A stretch of 64,000 nt of DNA from Toxonevra muliebris (GCA_963691655.1 OY829326.1:94233235-94297234), one strand, 5' to 3'; positions 40,565-53,045 are shown, counted from the stretch's first letter. Program-made: numbers and translations. Notes: generated by a model not told the origin, from the sequence alone.

Positions 40565-42337
40565 ATATATATATAAAAGTCAAAATCTGTTTGTATGTCC
40601 GGCTTTACTTTGAATGACATAAGTTTTATATAATAAAAGTTTGTAATTACAAGTGGGCGGGATACATCCCACACAAACCATATATCTTTTTTAGTATACC
40701 ATTCATAGTATAGTACTGCAGTTTACTGCGCCCTGCGTGCAAGGACACTGGCTGACAATACCATACTACAGTAAAAATGTGGATGTGGTTGGAAAAAGGG
40801 GTGTGGCACCTACCAGAATATTTATTATGGTATATCTTAAGCACAATTTTTGGTCTGGAAATATTATCTGCCGATACCGAGCTTATACTGAAGTTTCAGA
40901 TCTGAATTTGTGTTCAAATGGGCGTTGCCGAAACGACACATATTATAGTACTTCGATTTGGTGCAAAGGGGTTGGTTGACAATACCATGCTTTAGGGAAC
41001 ATGTGTGTGAAAACAAAAAGACGGAGTGCCACAAAGTTTTGTGTGATATTTTTTGGGCAAGTGGGCACGGCAGCTCCCATACAAAGAAAATACTTTAAAC
41101 GGTATATCTAAAAAACCAAAGCAAGAAGATAAAAAAGGTTTTCTTTTCTATAATTATTTATGATTTCTAATTTTCATTTACAATTCTAATGGCCGTTTGT
41201 GTGATGGTGTTTGTTGATTCAAAACTTTTGTTTTCATAGTAAAATAAGTTTATATTTCAAAAAGAGAGGATGATCAAATTTTTATATGCATACAAACAAC
41301 ACGTTACTAACGACTAAGTAAAGCAAAAATATCGGAAAAACTATGAGAAAATGCATACGGTCTGGCCAGAGCATAGTGGTACCAATATGACTAAAATTTT
41401 GGAATCACTAAAATCTCTCCCTCTTCATACCTCAGGACTCCGATTTTTTATATAAATCTATTTAGATATAGTTATTTAAGGATATCATGGATTTTGGAGA
41501 TAATAGTGATATTACAAATAATAAAAAAATGTCAACAAAGTTGAAAAAGGTCTGGCCAGACCGTGGTGCCAATATAAGGGTTAAACATCGAATTCTGCTG
41601 TCGCGCTTCAAACCAAACGTTATTTGTCAATAAATTGATAGTGATAGCAGACTATTGTGAATTCACCACCAATTGTATTAATTGACAGTTGCTGCCATCT
41701 GTTTCTATTATATTTCTCAGTGCTAAATTTAGCGATTACCGAGTATTTCATAAATAAATACCGAAAAATTACCATATTGAACACCAAAAGCAAAACAAAC
41801 AACGCAGTTGTATATAATTTGTTTCATTTATTTATTTTTGGGGAAAAAACTTGGTACATTGCAAGAAATATATACAATAGTCTGGTTTTTCTTGTGCTAA
41901 AGTGAGTAAAGCAAACGGAAAGCGTGAAAATTAATTGCAAAAACAATACGAACTTTGTAATTGAACGTGGGAATTAGCGACAAAGTGATTATCTAATTTA
42001 CAAAGCCCAGACGAGTAAGGAAGATACAACACACAAACAAAATTAGCTTTTTGTTCAATGATGCACACAGGCGCCGCTGCGCCCATAACGATAAATAAAT
42101 AAAAACCGAAACGAAAACGAAATAACTATACACCAAACAAAACGTAAGAGGATGAGTTTCGATTTTTTGTTCCTCTGCCTAATATAAGTATATTTTTTCA
42201 ATGTTATTATCATACGATGTTGCGTTGCAATTTTGTTAGTAAATTTATCGCTTGTTTTAGCTCCGATATTGTAGAAAGTGAGCCACAACTGCTGTCGTTT
42301 AGAGGCGGAGACGCATTAGCCAAGGACGCTAAAGAAC
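40565..42337. other. Spacer upstream of Pink1
   Basis: No gene recognised. A direct repeat, GGTCTGGCCAGA followed by GTGGTRCCAATAT, occurs at 41359-41390 and 41549-41577, 190 bp apart. The last 100-400 bp should contain the Pink1 promoter and leader, but no start site can be fixed. Confidence 0.4.
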
Positions 42338-44679
42338 ATGTCTGTCCGCTTGCTAACTATTCGGCTGGCTAAACATGGTCGGTATTTCCTGCAGAGTTAC
42401 TGGAAACGTGACATACACGCCAACATTTTGGAACATAATCAAAATAAAACGCGATCTCGCTTCCCCGCTAGTGTGAGGGTACGTAAAATAAATACTAGTT
42501 GCAACATATGTATGAGTTTCGAAAATATTTATTTACAGTCTGCTCCTCCTTCAACTTCCAAACCATTTGTTACTCGGAATGTGCTTCAAGCTGTTGGTAG
42601 CCAAGCGGCTGGTTCATTGCCACGCACTGGTATATTCCGCTTTGGCCAACACGCACGCAAACTTTTCATTGACAATATACTAAATCGAGTCACCACCACA
42701 TACTCCCAGGAGCTACGCACTCAAGCTACGAAAAAACTTTTCTATGGCGATTCTGCACCATTTTTTGCTCTTGTTGGTGTTAGTTTAGCAACCGGTGCTG
42801 GTGTGTTAACTAAAGAGGATGAACTCGAGGGTGTATGCTGGGAAATTCGTGAAGCTGCAAGCCGCTTACAATCCACGTGGAATTATGATGAGGTTTCCGA
42901 TAACTTAAGCTCCGACTTTAACATTGGCAAATTGGATATTGGACCTCCTATCGCAAAAGGATGTGCGGCTGTGGTATACGCTGCTGCTTTTAAATGTGAA
43001 AACGAAGAAGGTCCCGAGGCAGCAACTGCATCTGCCGTTACTTCTCGGGACCTAGAAACGGCAGCATCTGCAGCACGATCACCATTGCAGCAGGAATCTT
43101 TTCGCCCCGAGTTAATGACACCTATTCAGAATATGTCAAGATTTGTGCATAATTTTGGCAGCTCAGCCGACAATTTGAATGTTTACAATCAAAGCTCTGC
43201 AGCAGTTTCTTTTGTCGAAGAAATGGATACATCAAACCAGCAAAATGCAAAGAAACAAGATGGCACCTCCAAAGAAGTAAAAGAAGCTGGGGCTGGCTCT
43301 TTGGGTATTAGCAGTAGCGTGAACGCTGTGGTGAGTTTGTTTTTTTACTTTTAAATACAATAAAAAATAACATGTGATAATTTGCAGCAACATTTGGATG
43401 CTTCGAATGCTGGCATTAATCGTTATCCCCTAGCGCTCAAAATGATGTTTAACTATGATATTCAGAGTAATGCTCTCTCCATACTACGCGCTATGTACAA
43501 GGAAACAGTTCCTGCACGACAACGACGCATGAATGAATCTTCTGAGGAATGGGAACGTCTCGTTCAGAATCAAACACTTTCTCTACCGCCTCACCCAAAT
43601 ATCGTTTGCATGTTTGGCTTTTTCTGTGATGAAGTGGGCAATTTCCCTGATGGACATTTGCTTTATCCCATAGCGCAGCCACAGCGCATTAATCCACTTG
43701 GCTATGGGCGCAACATGTCGCTGTATTTACTAATGAAACGCTACGATTACAATTTACGTGCACTGCTGGATACGCATGAGTTAAATACACGCACCAAATT
43801 GCTTCTTTTAGCTCAACTATTGGAGGCAGTAGCGCACATTAATCGCCATGGCATTGCTCACCGCGATTTAAAGTCGGACAATATCTTAGTCGAGATTAAC
43901 GATGATGATTCACCACCTGTGCTGGTGCTATCTGATTTCGGTTGTTGCCTGGCGGATAAGGTGCATGGATTACAGATTCCCTACACTTCACATGACATTG
44001 ATAAAGGCGGAAATGCCGCGCTTATGGCCCCTGAAATCATAAATAAACAACCTGGTCCCTTTTCAATTTTGAATTACGCTAAAGCAGATTTATGGGCATG
44101 TGGTGCAATCGCTTATGAAATTTTCAGTCTACGCAATCCTTTCTACTCTTTTAGTGGAGGGCTAGCTGCAGCTAATGGTGAAAGAACACTTTCGTTACGC
44201 AATAATGACTACAAAGAGAATGATTTGCCGCCGTTAAATGAAGATTGTCCTTTGTTGATACAGCAACTTATTCGTAATATTCTAAATCCGAATCCATCAA
44301 AACGTCTTAGCCCTGATATTGCGGCTAATGTACTGCAATTATTTTTATGGGCGCCCTCCAATTGGTTGAAAGCGGGTGGTATGCCAAATAGTCCAGAGGT
44401 ATGTAGTAATAAAAAGTGGCATTTCCAACTGAGTTGTATAAATGACTAGTTCCTTTTTGTTCTACTCTTTAGATTTTGCAATGGCTTCTCTCACTCACCA
44501 CCAAGGTCATGTGTGAGGGACGACCAACAGTCGGCGCTGCACATCAAAGCGAACAGCTGAGTTTCAATCATGGTGGACGCCGCACTTATGTGGAATATTT
44601 ATTAATTTGTAGTTTCTTAGCACGTGCACGCTTGCGTCGTATACGCGGCGCTCTTAATTGGATACAGTCTTTTATTTAA
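42338..44679 (+). CDS. Pink1: Pink1, mitochondrial Ser/Thr kinase, four coding exons
   Basis: Coding exons 42338-42478, 42539-43330, 43388-44398 and 44473-44679 join to 716 residues, close to the roughly 720 of Drosophila Pink1. PINK1 marks damaged mitochondria by phosphorylating ubiquitin and Parkin. The N-terminus ([18 protein letters not shown]) is a basic amphipathic import signal. A hydrophobic segment [16 protein letters not shown] at about 121-137 is the membrane anchor/rhomboid cleavage region. The kinase domain has a glycine-rich loop [13 protein letters not shown] lysine in [10 protein letters not shown] (about 329), HRD in [10 protein letters not shown] (Asp about 471), DFG (Asp about 494) and LMAPEII. 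The C-terminal extension is present. Introns are short; the first (42479-42538) is exactly 60 nt with no stop, so its retention would keep the frame. A PolyA signal AATAAA lies at 44697-44702, 18 nt after the stop. Confidence 0.95.
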
Positions 44680-44696
44680 AAGAATGCATAATTATA

Positions 44697-44702
44697 AATA
44701 AA
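44697..44702 (+). terminator. Candidate Pink1 polyadenylation signal
   Basis: AATAAA 18 nt after the Pink1 stop codon, in an A-rich 3' flank. Position suits a short 3' untranslated region, but further AATAAA-like sites lie downstream. Confidence 0.45.
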
Positions 44703-45944
44703 TTATAAAAACATAAAAATAATTAAGAATCACATAATTTAAAAATTTTTGCTCATCTCTAAAATTCCGTTTTGCTAATAATTCATAGTTGATATGTTAT
44801 AAAGGAATCTAAAGAAAATTAACAAAGAATATCGAAAAATAATATAACAAACAACGTAACATTTACATTTTGGTTTTGTTAATCGAAACGTACATACGTA
44901 TTTTTATATTTAGTATTTGGCTTAAGCATTAATTTTTCGTCTTCACTGATATCAGTGAAAAAAAGAGAAAAATGCGATTAAATTTCGAACTGGTATTCAA
45001 ATTATAATAATTAGCGATTAAAAACGAGTTGTTCTAATTGCTCTAAGTTTGTAACAAAATAAATGTGTATGTTGTTGTCAACTGGAATCATTTAGCATGT
45101 AAAATGGCTTGTTGTTTGCAACGAAGAAATATATTGGCAGAACTATGAAAAACAGTTTGTTAACGTTGTATCAATTTCAGAAAGGTGACAGAAGTATGCA
45201 TTCGCATCCATTTGTATTTTAGTTTTCCTTATGCTATTTTGCAAATCTATCAGATTTAATGTTAAATCTGATTAGTCTTTGTGGTGTAAAAGAGCACAAT
45301 TTTTAGTCTTTCAACACTGCAGTGCCAAATATGCTAATTCAGGCTTGACAGAAAGGGGGATAGATACTAAGTGATCCGAACCGCAAGTAGAGGGATCGGG
45401 AATAGGGATCAAAGTTAATTTTTTCTAACGAATTTTCAGGGTAACGATTTTAAAGATCGAAGTCGACCCACGGGGCTCCCAAACATGTCAGATAGTAATG
45501 GATTATGCGGTTATGTTTATTTTAGATTCACGCGAAAATTCAACTGCCAGTGGATTTTATCGCTGCTGGTACCAGCATCGATTGGGTGATACAAAAATAA
45601 TTAAGTACGTGAGGAGGGTTTCCAGAATTAGACAACATCCTGATTGCCGAGGAATCAAAACCACTTCTTATTTGAGTTTAGTTTGTGCCATGAGCGCAAA
45701 CTATACACAAAACAATAATTTGCTGGCAAAAAGGGAAATAAAACGTAAAGTTTGTGCTCATGATACAAAACCAAAAAAAAAAAAAAAAAATAAACCATTC
45801 GTTTAACGATTACTATTGTAGTACATTTTGGTATCGAGTAAGGTACATACACCAATTTTGTTTCAAAATACATTTATTTTATTTATTATTATTTACGCAA
45901 AATTAAAACAGTTTAAAATATTTATCCATTTATATAGGGCAAAT
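44703..45944. other. Gene-free stretch downstream of Pink1
   Basis: AT-rich with an A-run near 45773-45790. No gene recognised. Confidence 0.5.
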
Positions 45945-47010
45945 GAGGACAATGAGTGACAATTTGCATTAATTTTGTGTGTATGATAGCTAGATATCTG
46001 ATAAGTTGTAAAACATATGCCTTATATAGGGGCTCATTTCTCAGAAGGCTGTATAATTGTACACGCATAATTTAATTTTTTTCGTGAAAAAGTGTAAATT
46101 TCTCGTTTCTAAAGTTTTCTTCGAGTGTTGTATTTGGTTGTGAATTTAATATAATATTGGTTTTACTTTTATCTACTGAAATGTACAATAATTTTTAACG
46201 ATTCTTAACATGTTTCAATGACGTGTAACATTTTATCTAAAATGCCATTTCGGGGTAATGTGGCATGCATTTGTGGGGGTAACGTAGAAAATGTCATCAA
46301 AAACAATATGACGTTAGTTTTATGCATTCCTGGTCCTCAGATTGAAGTTAACACCTTTGAATATGCGAATGCCTCCACATCTGGAGTTGCAAGCCATTCA
46401 AGTGCACCATTAATAGCTCCTTTAAATAAAATTGGTCCTTTGCATAAAAGTACACCATTTAAAAAATCAAATCGTGGCCGAAAGCCGATAGAGTTCGATT
46501 TTGACTTTTGCTGATAAAAGAAAAAAGCTAGAGTAATTAGGAACGAAAAAAACAAAAACCCCACCAGCAACGAAAAATTGCCAGTGAATAGTGCTGAAAA
46601 GTCAAATACATACCGAAAACCGGTTAGAAAGAGACGTATTTCATTATCATCAGAAGAGGACTTCTACATAATTTGTTTGAGCCCGATGCTCGATACAATT
46701 CAATGAAATTTTGAGCATTAAATAAACACTTTTCAACACTTAAATTACAATTGAATGCATGTATTATTTTTTAATCTTTTTTGTCACATTACCCCCACTT
46801 ATGCCATATTACCCCCTCAAAGGTTGAGTTTTAAGTGTATTATAGACACAAATTGTGATGTGGTTTTGAATCATTTAATGATGCCAAAACTTGGATCTTG
46901 GCTTCCTTTTTACGATTGTATATTTGATTTTGCAAAAATCATCATTTCTCCAGCGGATATGGGGTTAAATATAAAAAGTGTGCCAAATTACCCTCACGCC
47001 CTACAAGTGT
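45945..47010 (+). mobile_element. Possible decayed pogo-like element with a C-terminal transposase relic
   Basis: A frame at 46218-46514 ends KKSNRGRKPIEFDFDFC and, after a frameshift, continues YRKPVRKRRISLSSEEDF: basic then acidic tails of a kind seen after the catalytic domain of pogo-type transposases. GGTAATGTGGCATGC at 46254 and the inverse TGCCAAATTACCCTC at 46981 suggest repeated end motifs, with CATTACCCCCACTTATGCC at 46788. I could not fix the ends or find a catalytic domain, so the call is weak. Confidence 0.35.
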
Positions 47011-47290
47011 AATGAAGCATTTTTTTTTTATGTACACTAGTGATTACTAAAGGAAACGTTTCTTTTGTGTATTTTGTTTTGGTTTTGTATCATGAGTGAA
47101 TAACAATTCATATAGTTTTGGCTGTTTGAAAATGTTTAGTGTGTCACTCAGTGTGTTTTGTACTCACATACACAACCACTAAAAAATGCGAGAAGGGGTT
47201 CATTCATTGAGGGGAACGATTCGAGAAACTTTCGGTTTGTTTTCGTTCCCTGATTAGGGCTAAACATTTAACAGTGTCCTATTTTATATA

Positions 47291-47534
47291 TAAGTCGTTG
47301 CGTGCAAAAGTGGTGTAAGTCAGTTTTTTTTATTATTTGGATTTTCACCTTCAGGCAATAATTTTGGCCTCATTTAGTTTCCTACAAAAAATGTGTACAT
47401 CTAGGTTGAACATGTGTACTATATAATCGGCTTGCACATCGGGAAAATAAATTTTATAATTGCCCTTCTACAAAACTTATGTATTTTAAAAAATCAGATT
47501 TTGACTTATACCACTTTTGCATGCAACGGCTCTT
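47291..47534. repeat. Inverted repeat, about 30-bp arms, at the left edge of the 14-mer element
   Basis: The left arm CGTTGCGTGCAAAAGTGGTG then TAAGTCA faces TGACTTATACCACTTTTGCA then TGCAACG at 47502-47528. About 180 bp separate the arms. It could be a MITE or an end of the element at 47549-48898. Confidence 0.7.
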
Positions 47535-47548
47535 ATGAGTCTAATTTA

Positions 47549-48898
47549 GACTGTTACGTTACAATCGAACGCACTTTTTGGCGTATATCTCATCAATACC
47601 ATATGAAATCACACTCTTTTATGATTGCATATGAAAATAGGCCTCAAGACTCACATTCCACCTTTATGAACTTAAAGTCCATTCCCTGTTGTTTTTGAGT
47701 TATACGCCTTTTAAGGCGGACTGTTACGTTACATTTTTTGGAAGTGATTTCGGAGGTTGCCTTATATGTAAGCAAAAGTCAGCGAATTTAGTGGATCCTT
47801 TTTATATCTGATTGCATTTTTTGCAAGCTAAAAGAGCAAAGAAAAGCCTGAAGTCATTAATTTATTGAAAAATAATGTTTTTGAACTATTTAAAAGCATA
47901 CATGTGCGGACTGTCACGTTACACAAAAAAAAAAAAACTGTTACGTTACTTATCGATTTTTGTTTACAGTTGAAGCGAAATTAATGCAATAAAGCATATT
48001 AAGTGAGTCAAAGCGTATATTTATTGGTTCTTTGCCTATTAGAGAAGTTCAAATTTGCTTTATGGTAAATATTACTTCGTTTATAACATTGCACATTAAT
48101 GCACAATTTAAACATCAGATTTAAATTTACATAATTCACAAATTATAGAAATAATTGATTTTATCCTTGTTTGGAAGTAATGAAAGCCACTATTTTTCCT
48201 TCAATGACTTTGATCTGGTGGGTCAACGCTATGTCGCGAATATTTTTTGCATCAGCAAAAATTTCAGCTGCATTTAACAAACTATTTATAGCAATGAGGT
48301 TACCCTCAACAACTTCTTCGATGGCGATTTTTGATTCGTACCGAATGAAATGCAGCAATGAAATCTGATGTATAATTTACAAGGCAGTTCCGAGCTAGAA
48401 CCTGCTTTCGCACGACTATTTTTGTAGTTGCACCAATATCAACAGTACATCCTTTTCTATGGGACGTTGCAAAATAGTTCGAATACATTTTTATTCCAAA
48501 TTCGGCTTCGAAAACAGTAATCATTGCTGAGATGAATTTATTTTTGAACTGCGATGAGGGTCAGTGTTTCCAAATTTTCAAAACCTTCAATGATTTTTGC
48601 ATTCCGGTAAGCAGCTTCCACATGAAAAGAATGATGGTTTCTATTATGTGCGGTTAGTAAGAATTAATAGCGCCGTCGATGATAAACTAATTGCAATCAT
48701 TATATTTGAACAAAAAAAGACTGTTACGTTACACATTTTTCACGGCTTTCTACACAGATATGAAGGAAGAAAATTGCCGATTTTTTTTCGATCCAAAAAA
48801 TAGACTTAAAATGCTCAAAAAAAAGTAGTTTTAAAAATTTCTTAACATGTTGGACTTTGCGCAAAAAAACTTTTTATTATTTTAGACTGTTACATTAC
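47549..48898. repeat. Six dispersed copies of the 14-mer GACTGTTACGTTAC
   Basis: Same-strand copies at 47549-47562 and 47719-47732 (exact), 47909-47922 (one change), 47936-47949 (first base changed), 48719-48732 (exact) and 48885-48898 (one change). Four lie left and two right of a decayed coding region at 48161-48524, as subterminal transposase-binding repeats of a DNA transposon would. Spacings of about 170, 190 and 166 bp recur. Confidence 0.8.
48161..48524 (-). pseudogene. Decayed ORF inside the 14-mer element
   Basis: Two overlapping minus-strand frames, 48524-48306 and 48358-48161, look like one protein split by a frameshift near 48350. The first contains YFATSHRKGCTVDIGATTKI then VVRKQVLARN; the second contains EEVVEGNLIAINSLL and HQIKVIEGKIVAF. 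The SHxKGxxxDxGAxxK block recalls a SHGKGxxDGIGG-type motif I remember from unclassified invertebrate transposon-like proteins; I cannot name the family. No start, no upstream part, clearly dead. Confidence 0.5.
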
Positions 48899-49443
48899 AA
48901 TAAAAAAATCGACTCATTTCAAAGCCATCAAACTGGTCTATCAAAAAGTTTTCTTTTAATATTTTGGTTGAATTAGCTACAATTTATTATGTTCTATCTT
49001 CAATAGCGAATGGGTATTAAAAAAACATCAAAGATTGGGTATAACTTGCCTTTTAGTTGTGCTTTGTGTTTTTACCCCATTTCCACTTCACAAGAGGCAA
49101 CAACTTTATAGGCTCAATTGTCAAAGTGTAGAGCACATTTTTGTGCTGATATTCATATTGCTCGATACTATAAGATTAATTAAAAATAAAAACAATTGCG
49201 TGGTATTTGAAAAAAAAATTTCATTTGTTTCGATTTACAAATTTCGGCCCATATTTAGATTGTCATTACTATTATTTTGACTGTAGCTGTACAACAGTGA
49301 TGACGATTCCCGTATATCCCACTAATAAGATTTCAATGATCGCAAATGAAAAGCTTTGAGTTAATAAAATGTAAAATTCTTTTATTATTTCTTAATATAA
49401 TTAATAATATAACGTTTTAAACATAATTATGAACAAATGGGTT

Positions 49444-52400
49444 TTAAGCATTAGGTGCGCTTGCGCTTGTATTAAATGATTTTTGAAAAAATCGTAGCAA
49501 AAGGGGTAAATCTTTCGTATCTTGTAAAAGCTTTTTAATCAGTTTAAAGCTTGGATGTGCTGGATAAACTTCTAGTAAATCGAAACTTTCATTTTTAATA
49601 AATTTAACGAAACACTTAGATTTGTTATAGTGCATCTATAAAAAAATATAACATCAAAAATAAATAAAAGGAATAACGTTTAATGTTTCAAAAACCAAAT
49701 AAAAAATACGGCTAGAATGACTACAAAGTGAAATAAGTCGAGTCTTACTGTTATTTGTTGGTGCTTGTTTTCCAAAGTATTATATTCTGTTATCTGCCAT
49801 CCATACACACGACCCAAGTTGTGCAGATCATTAAAATATTCTTCATTTCCGTTCTTGACTGCAAATAAAATTATGAAATATATATACTTGGAGGTATTAA
49901 AAATGCAACGACTACTTTTGTAGGATTTAATTATCCACACACAAGAATATGATAAATACACACGAAGATAATACAATAGAACAGTGGTTCTCAAGCGGTG
50001 GGGCGCGCCCCCCAGGGGGTCGTAGGCAGATTTAAAGGGGGCGTGGAAATATTTCAATAAATAAATATTTGTATATGTAATGTTTTATATAACAAAAATA
50101 AATCATTTTTTCTTTCACGCTTTTTGAGATTCTTAATGTAAGAATATTGATCTCATTTTTTGTGTTAAAATATTAACACAATATTTTGTAAATAAATTAT
50201 TTAGCCATTTTTAGCAATTTTTTGGCCAGGGAAATCGAAAATGGATTTTCAACGAAAATCAAACGCCCATTTTATGAAAATTCTTAAAATTATGAAAATT
50301 CTAAAAATCATGTCTACAATCGTATTCCCTCTAAAACTTAATCTCTACGTGCTTTAATTTTTATAATTTTTATTGAAGATAAACTTTTACAAACAAATAT
50401 GTGCACAAACAGCTGTTTAAAACTGTCAATCAGGAAGTAGCGGAAAAAAATTTTCAGATACTTAAAATCGCGTCCGCTTAGCCGCAGCACAAATAATTTT
50501 TTGCATTCAGAACTAAAATCAAAAACTGTTGCTAACAGTTTTAATATTTAATGGTATCTGACGTAATTTTGCTATCACCTATAATAAAAGCCATGTATTG
50601 AACACTCGAACTATTCGAATGAATTTAATTGACTAAACAAATTTATATATATGGTAAGCAATACATTTTTAATTGTAAAAGCAACATAAAGTTAAATCCT
50701 AATTCATTTTGGAGTTTTATTAAATCTAACAATTTTTGATCATTCATTCCTACTTCTATGCTCTTTAGAGATATAAGGTCTAAGGATGGAGCCTGAGACG
50801 GCAAATCTTTTTGCGAATTTTTTTTTTTCAAATTTTGATGGGATCTGTAGACTCATTGATTTACAGGCTAATATCAATACTTTCATCGGTTTCAAAGTTA
50901 TTTGAATACATTGTTAAAGATAAATTATTCCGCTTTTACTTACAGTGACTCAAAAAATTGGTCACATGAAGGAACATATTTGAAACTAATATGTAAATAG
51001 ATAAGAATGGCGTCAAATCAAAAAGTAACAACGCAGAAAAGTTTTTAATCGTCTAGCCCATAGATTAATAACAAAATTGAATGGATACTGACATTGCCCA
51101 TATTTGTACTAATACATATAAAAATTGTCATTTATTCTCTCAGTAATTTTTGACAAAAATTGTTTTCCTCATTTTCTATCATTTTAACCCATTTGAGTCC
51201 GGTGTAGACAAATAGTACAACAGAAAAGTAAATAAAGTAGTTGTTTTAGCAACATATATCAGGCAATATTGAAAGTATATTTGTGTAAATTTTTCAAAAA
51301 AGGTTACAAACCGACATTAACAATCCAAAAAGAATGTAGAGGGGAAAAATTTTATATAAGTATATAAATTTATATATTTTTTTTAATTTTCATAGGACTG
51401 ATATTCAACAAGATTTAAAAAAAAATTTGGGAATTATCTCCACTGGATAAAAAGTTAAAGAATTTTTTCCAAAAATACCCTCTTTTTGACTACTGTGCTA
51501 CGTGGTGAAGGCTGGTAACGGTGGCTTATCACATGACTGTTGTTACCCAGTCATCTAACAATGACAGGCCACATCTGACATGCAACCGGCTAAGATAGAT
51601 TACGCAGAGGGAGCAAACCCTCTTAAATAAAAACTCCCCTCATCCAGGGTGTCATGCGACCCGGGCCTATTGCTTCGCCAGCCAGGGAATTAACTCTAGT
51701 AGATCGGCTCAAATGGATCCAACGTTTGTTTTTATGTAAGTATACGTACTTACGGAATATCAGCACGTGAGAACCATGGGGGCTGGATGTTGAAATGGGC
51801 TGTCTTCTAACGGAGCCTCTCTAGTTTTTACACCTGGACACCTCAGCGAGTAACTTTATGCTTACCATGGTATTTAGGCAACCAAAAAATCCATGTGCAT
51901 TTCGAATTAATAGCTCTAAAGCTTGTTCCTAACAGCTTTCTATGAGGATAGAATTGCAATAGTTGGAATAAGGATGTTCGTATATATCTTATACTAGCTG
52001 GGCTTTGCCCAGCTTCGCTGTCCGGTCCTGGCAAAGTAGGAGTAATATGAAAATTACAGCCAATTTATCCAAATTAAAATATTTTATTTTGAATGTTGTT
52101 TGAATTTTTTTTCTGAAGTGAAAGCCTAAAAAATCGAAATTTTTTTTAAAAAAGTAGTGTTTTTTTGAATTTTTCTGGTTTTAAAAAGGCAATTATCATT
52201 GCAATTAAAAAATTAAAAAGTATCCTATAGACATCTTATGCACATCAGCTTTATAAAAAACCAAAAAAAAATTAAATTTGGTCCAGTGGTTTTTGAGCCA
52301 AATCTGAACTTACATTTTTCACACAACCAATTTTATATATTAGAATAGATATAGATGTTCAACCCTGTATAATCATTCCTTGGTAGATGCTTTTACTACA

Positions 52401-52654
52401 ATAGCTTTACCTGCATCCAATCTTAATTTATAAAATTGTTCCGTCTCTTGCAGAACTGCTATCTCTTTACTTGTGTTATCCAACTGTTCTTCGAGATTCG
52501 CAGTCTCCTTTTTCGTTTCATTTTCAAAACCCATTTCTGCTGCCAACGACTCTTTGAGTTTATTGAGCTTTTCACGTATCCTTATTAAGTCTGCACTCAT
52601 TTCGCCAAACAACGATATCTTCAATTCATCTGCCAAATTTTCAACTGAAGCCAT
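49444..52654 (-). CDS. Coiled-coil plus RWD-like protein, three exons (Spc24/Spc25-like candidate)
   Basis: Minus-strand exons 52654-52411, 49858-49749 and 49635-49444 join in frame to 181 residues. Exon 1 ends at a GTAAAG donor in phase 1; exon 2 starts after TTTTATTTGCAG in matching phase and ends at GTAAGA in phase 0; exon 3 follows TTTTTTTATAG. The start ATG has context AAAAATGGCT. Residues 1-81 are a charged helix with heptads (LIRIREKLNKLKESLAAEMG). Residues 82-181 form a compact domain (LGRVYGWQITEY, then SFDLLEVYPAHPSFKLI, then DLPLLLRFFQKSF) whose strand-strand-helix order resembles the RWD domains of Spc24/Spc25 and KNL1. Length and plan fit a kinetochore Spc24/Spc25-type subunit; that is inference, and the sequence is not one I recognise. 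The 2.55-kb intron holds a hAT end at 49982. Confidence 0.7.
49982..50060 (+). mobile_element. hAT-Charlie-like terminus (CAGTGGTTCTCAA)
   Basis: CAGTGGTTCTCAAGCGGTGG followed by GGGCGCGCCCCCCAGGGGG is a typical hAT/Charlie-type end. The opposite end was not found nearby, so the extent is unknown. It lies in the long intron of the coiled-coil gene. Confidence 0.6.
51480..51850. other. GC-richer block, probably transposon-derived, unidentified
   Basis: A stretch of balanced composition (GGTAACGGTGGCTTATCAC, CATGCGACCCGGGCCTATTG) inside the AT-rich intron of the coiled-coil gene. No open frame; looks like leader or tail sequence of a retroelement, but I cannot name it. Confidence 0.35.
51990..52345. 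repeat. Repeat starting with ACTAGCTGGGCTTTGCCCAGCT hairpin
   Basis: AGCTGGGC-TTT-GCCCAGCT at 51998-52016 is a perfect stem. It opens an AT-rich segment ending near TATATATTAGAATAGATAT. I recall similar TAGCTG...TTTGCC starts in common insect interspersed repeats, but the class is not assigned. Confidence 0.45.
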
Positions 52655-52911
52655 TTTTTCTAAGTAATTAACAAAACAAAAAGATTTAAATTGGCAACAA
52701 ACTTTTAAACTAATTTCAGCTTGCCGCTTTCTTTCTCCTTCTTCACTTGTTCATTCACAATGAATCATAGGGTTGTATTCTAAAGAAAATAGTACTATTT
52801 CATGCAAGTTTATGATTTCATATCATTAGCTCAGAAAAAACTCCGATTGTGGAAATTTACGATTTTTTAGTTTTCATGCACTTTAATAATTTGCTTTGTC
52901 TAGTTTTTAAA

Positions 52912-53045
52912 GATATTTATTATTCATGATAGTTTTTTAGTAGACTATGAAAATTAAATCTAGAGGTTAATTTTCAAAGTCATGACTTAAGTTCATGTCA
53001 ATTTCGTTATTTGAAGTTATATATAAACAGGTTAATGAACAAATG
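52912..53045 (-). repeat. Inverted copy of the repeat at 6070-6190
   Basis: TATGAAAATTAAATCTAGAG, GTTAATTTTCAAAGTCATGA and AACTTAAGTTCATGT-type blocks match 6070-6190 on the other strand almost base for base. A related version is at 58070-58140. Confidence 0.8.

Noticed and set aside
47549..48898. A CRISPR-like array
   Set aside because: The repeats are only 14 bp, spacing is irregular, and the genome is an animal one; subterminal transposon repeats explain them better.
52373..52410. The last 12 codons of the 93-codon frame as the true C-terminus of the coiled-coil gene
   Set aside because: They follow a GTAAAG donor whose phase fits the exon at 49858-49749; the spliced product is the better model, though a short unspliced form cannot be excluded.
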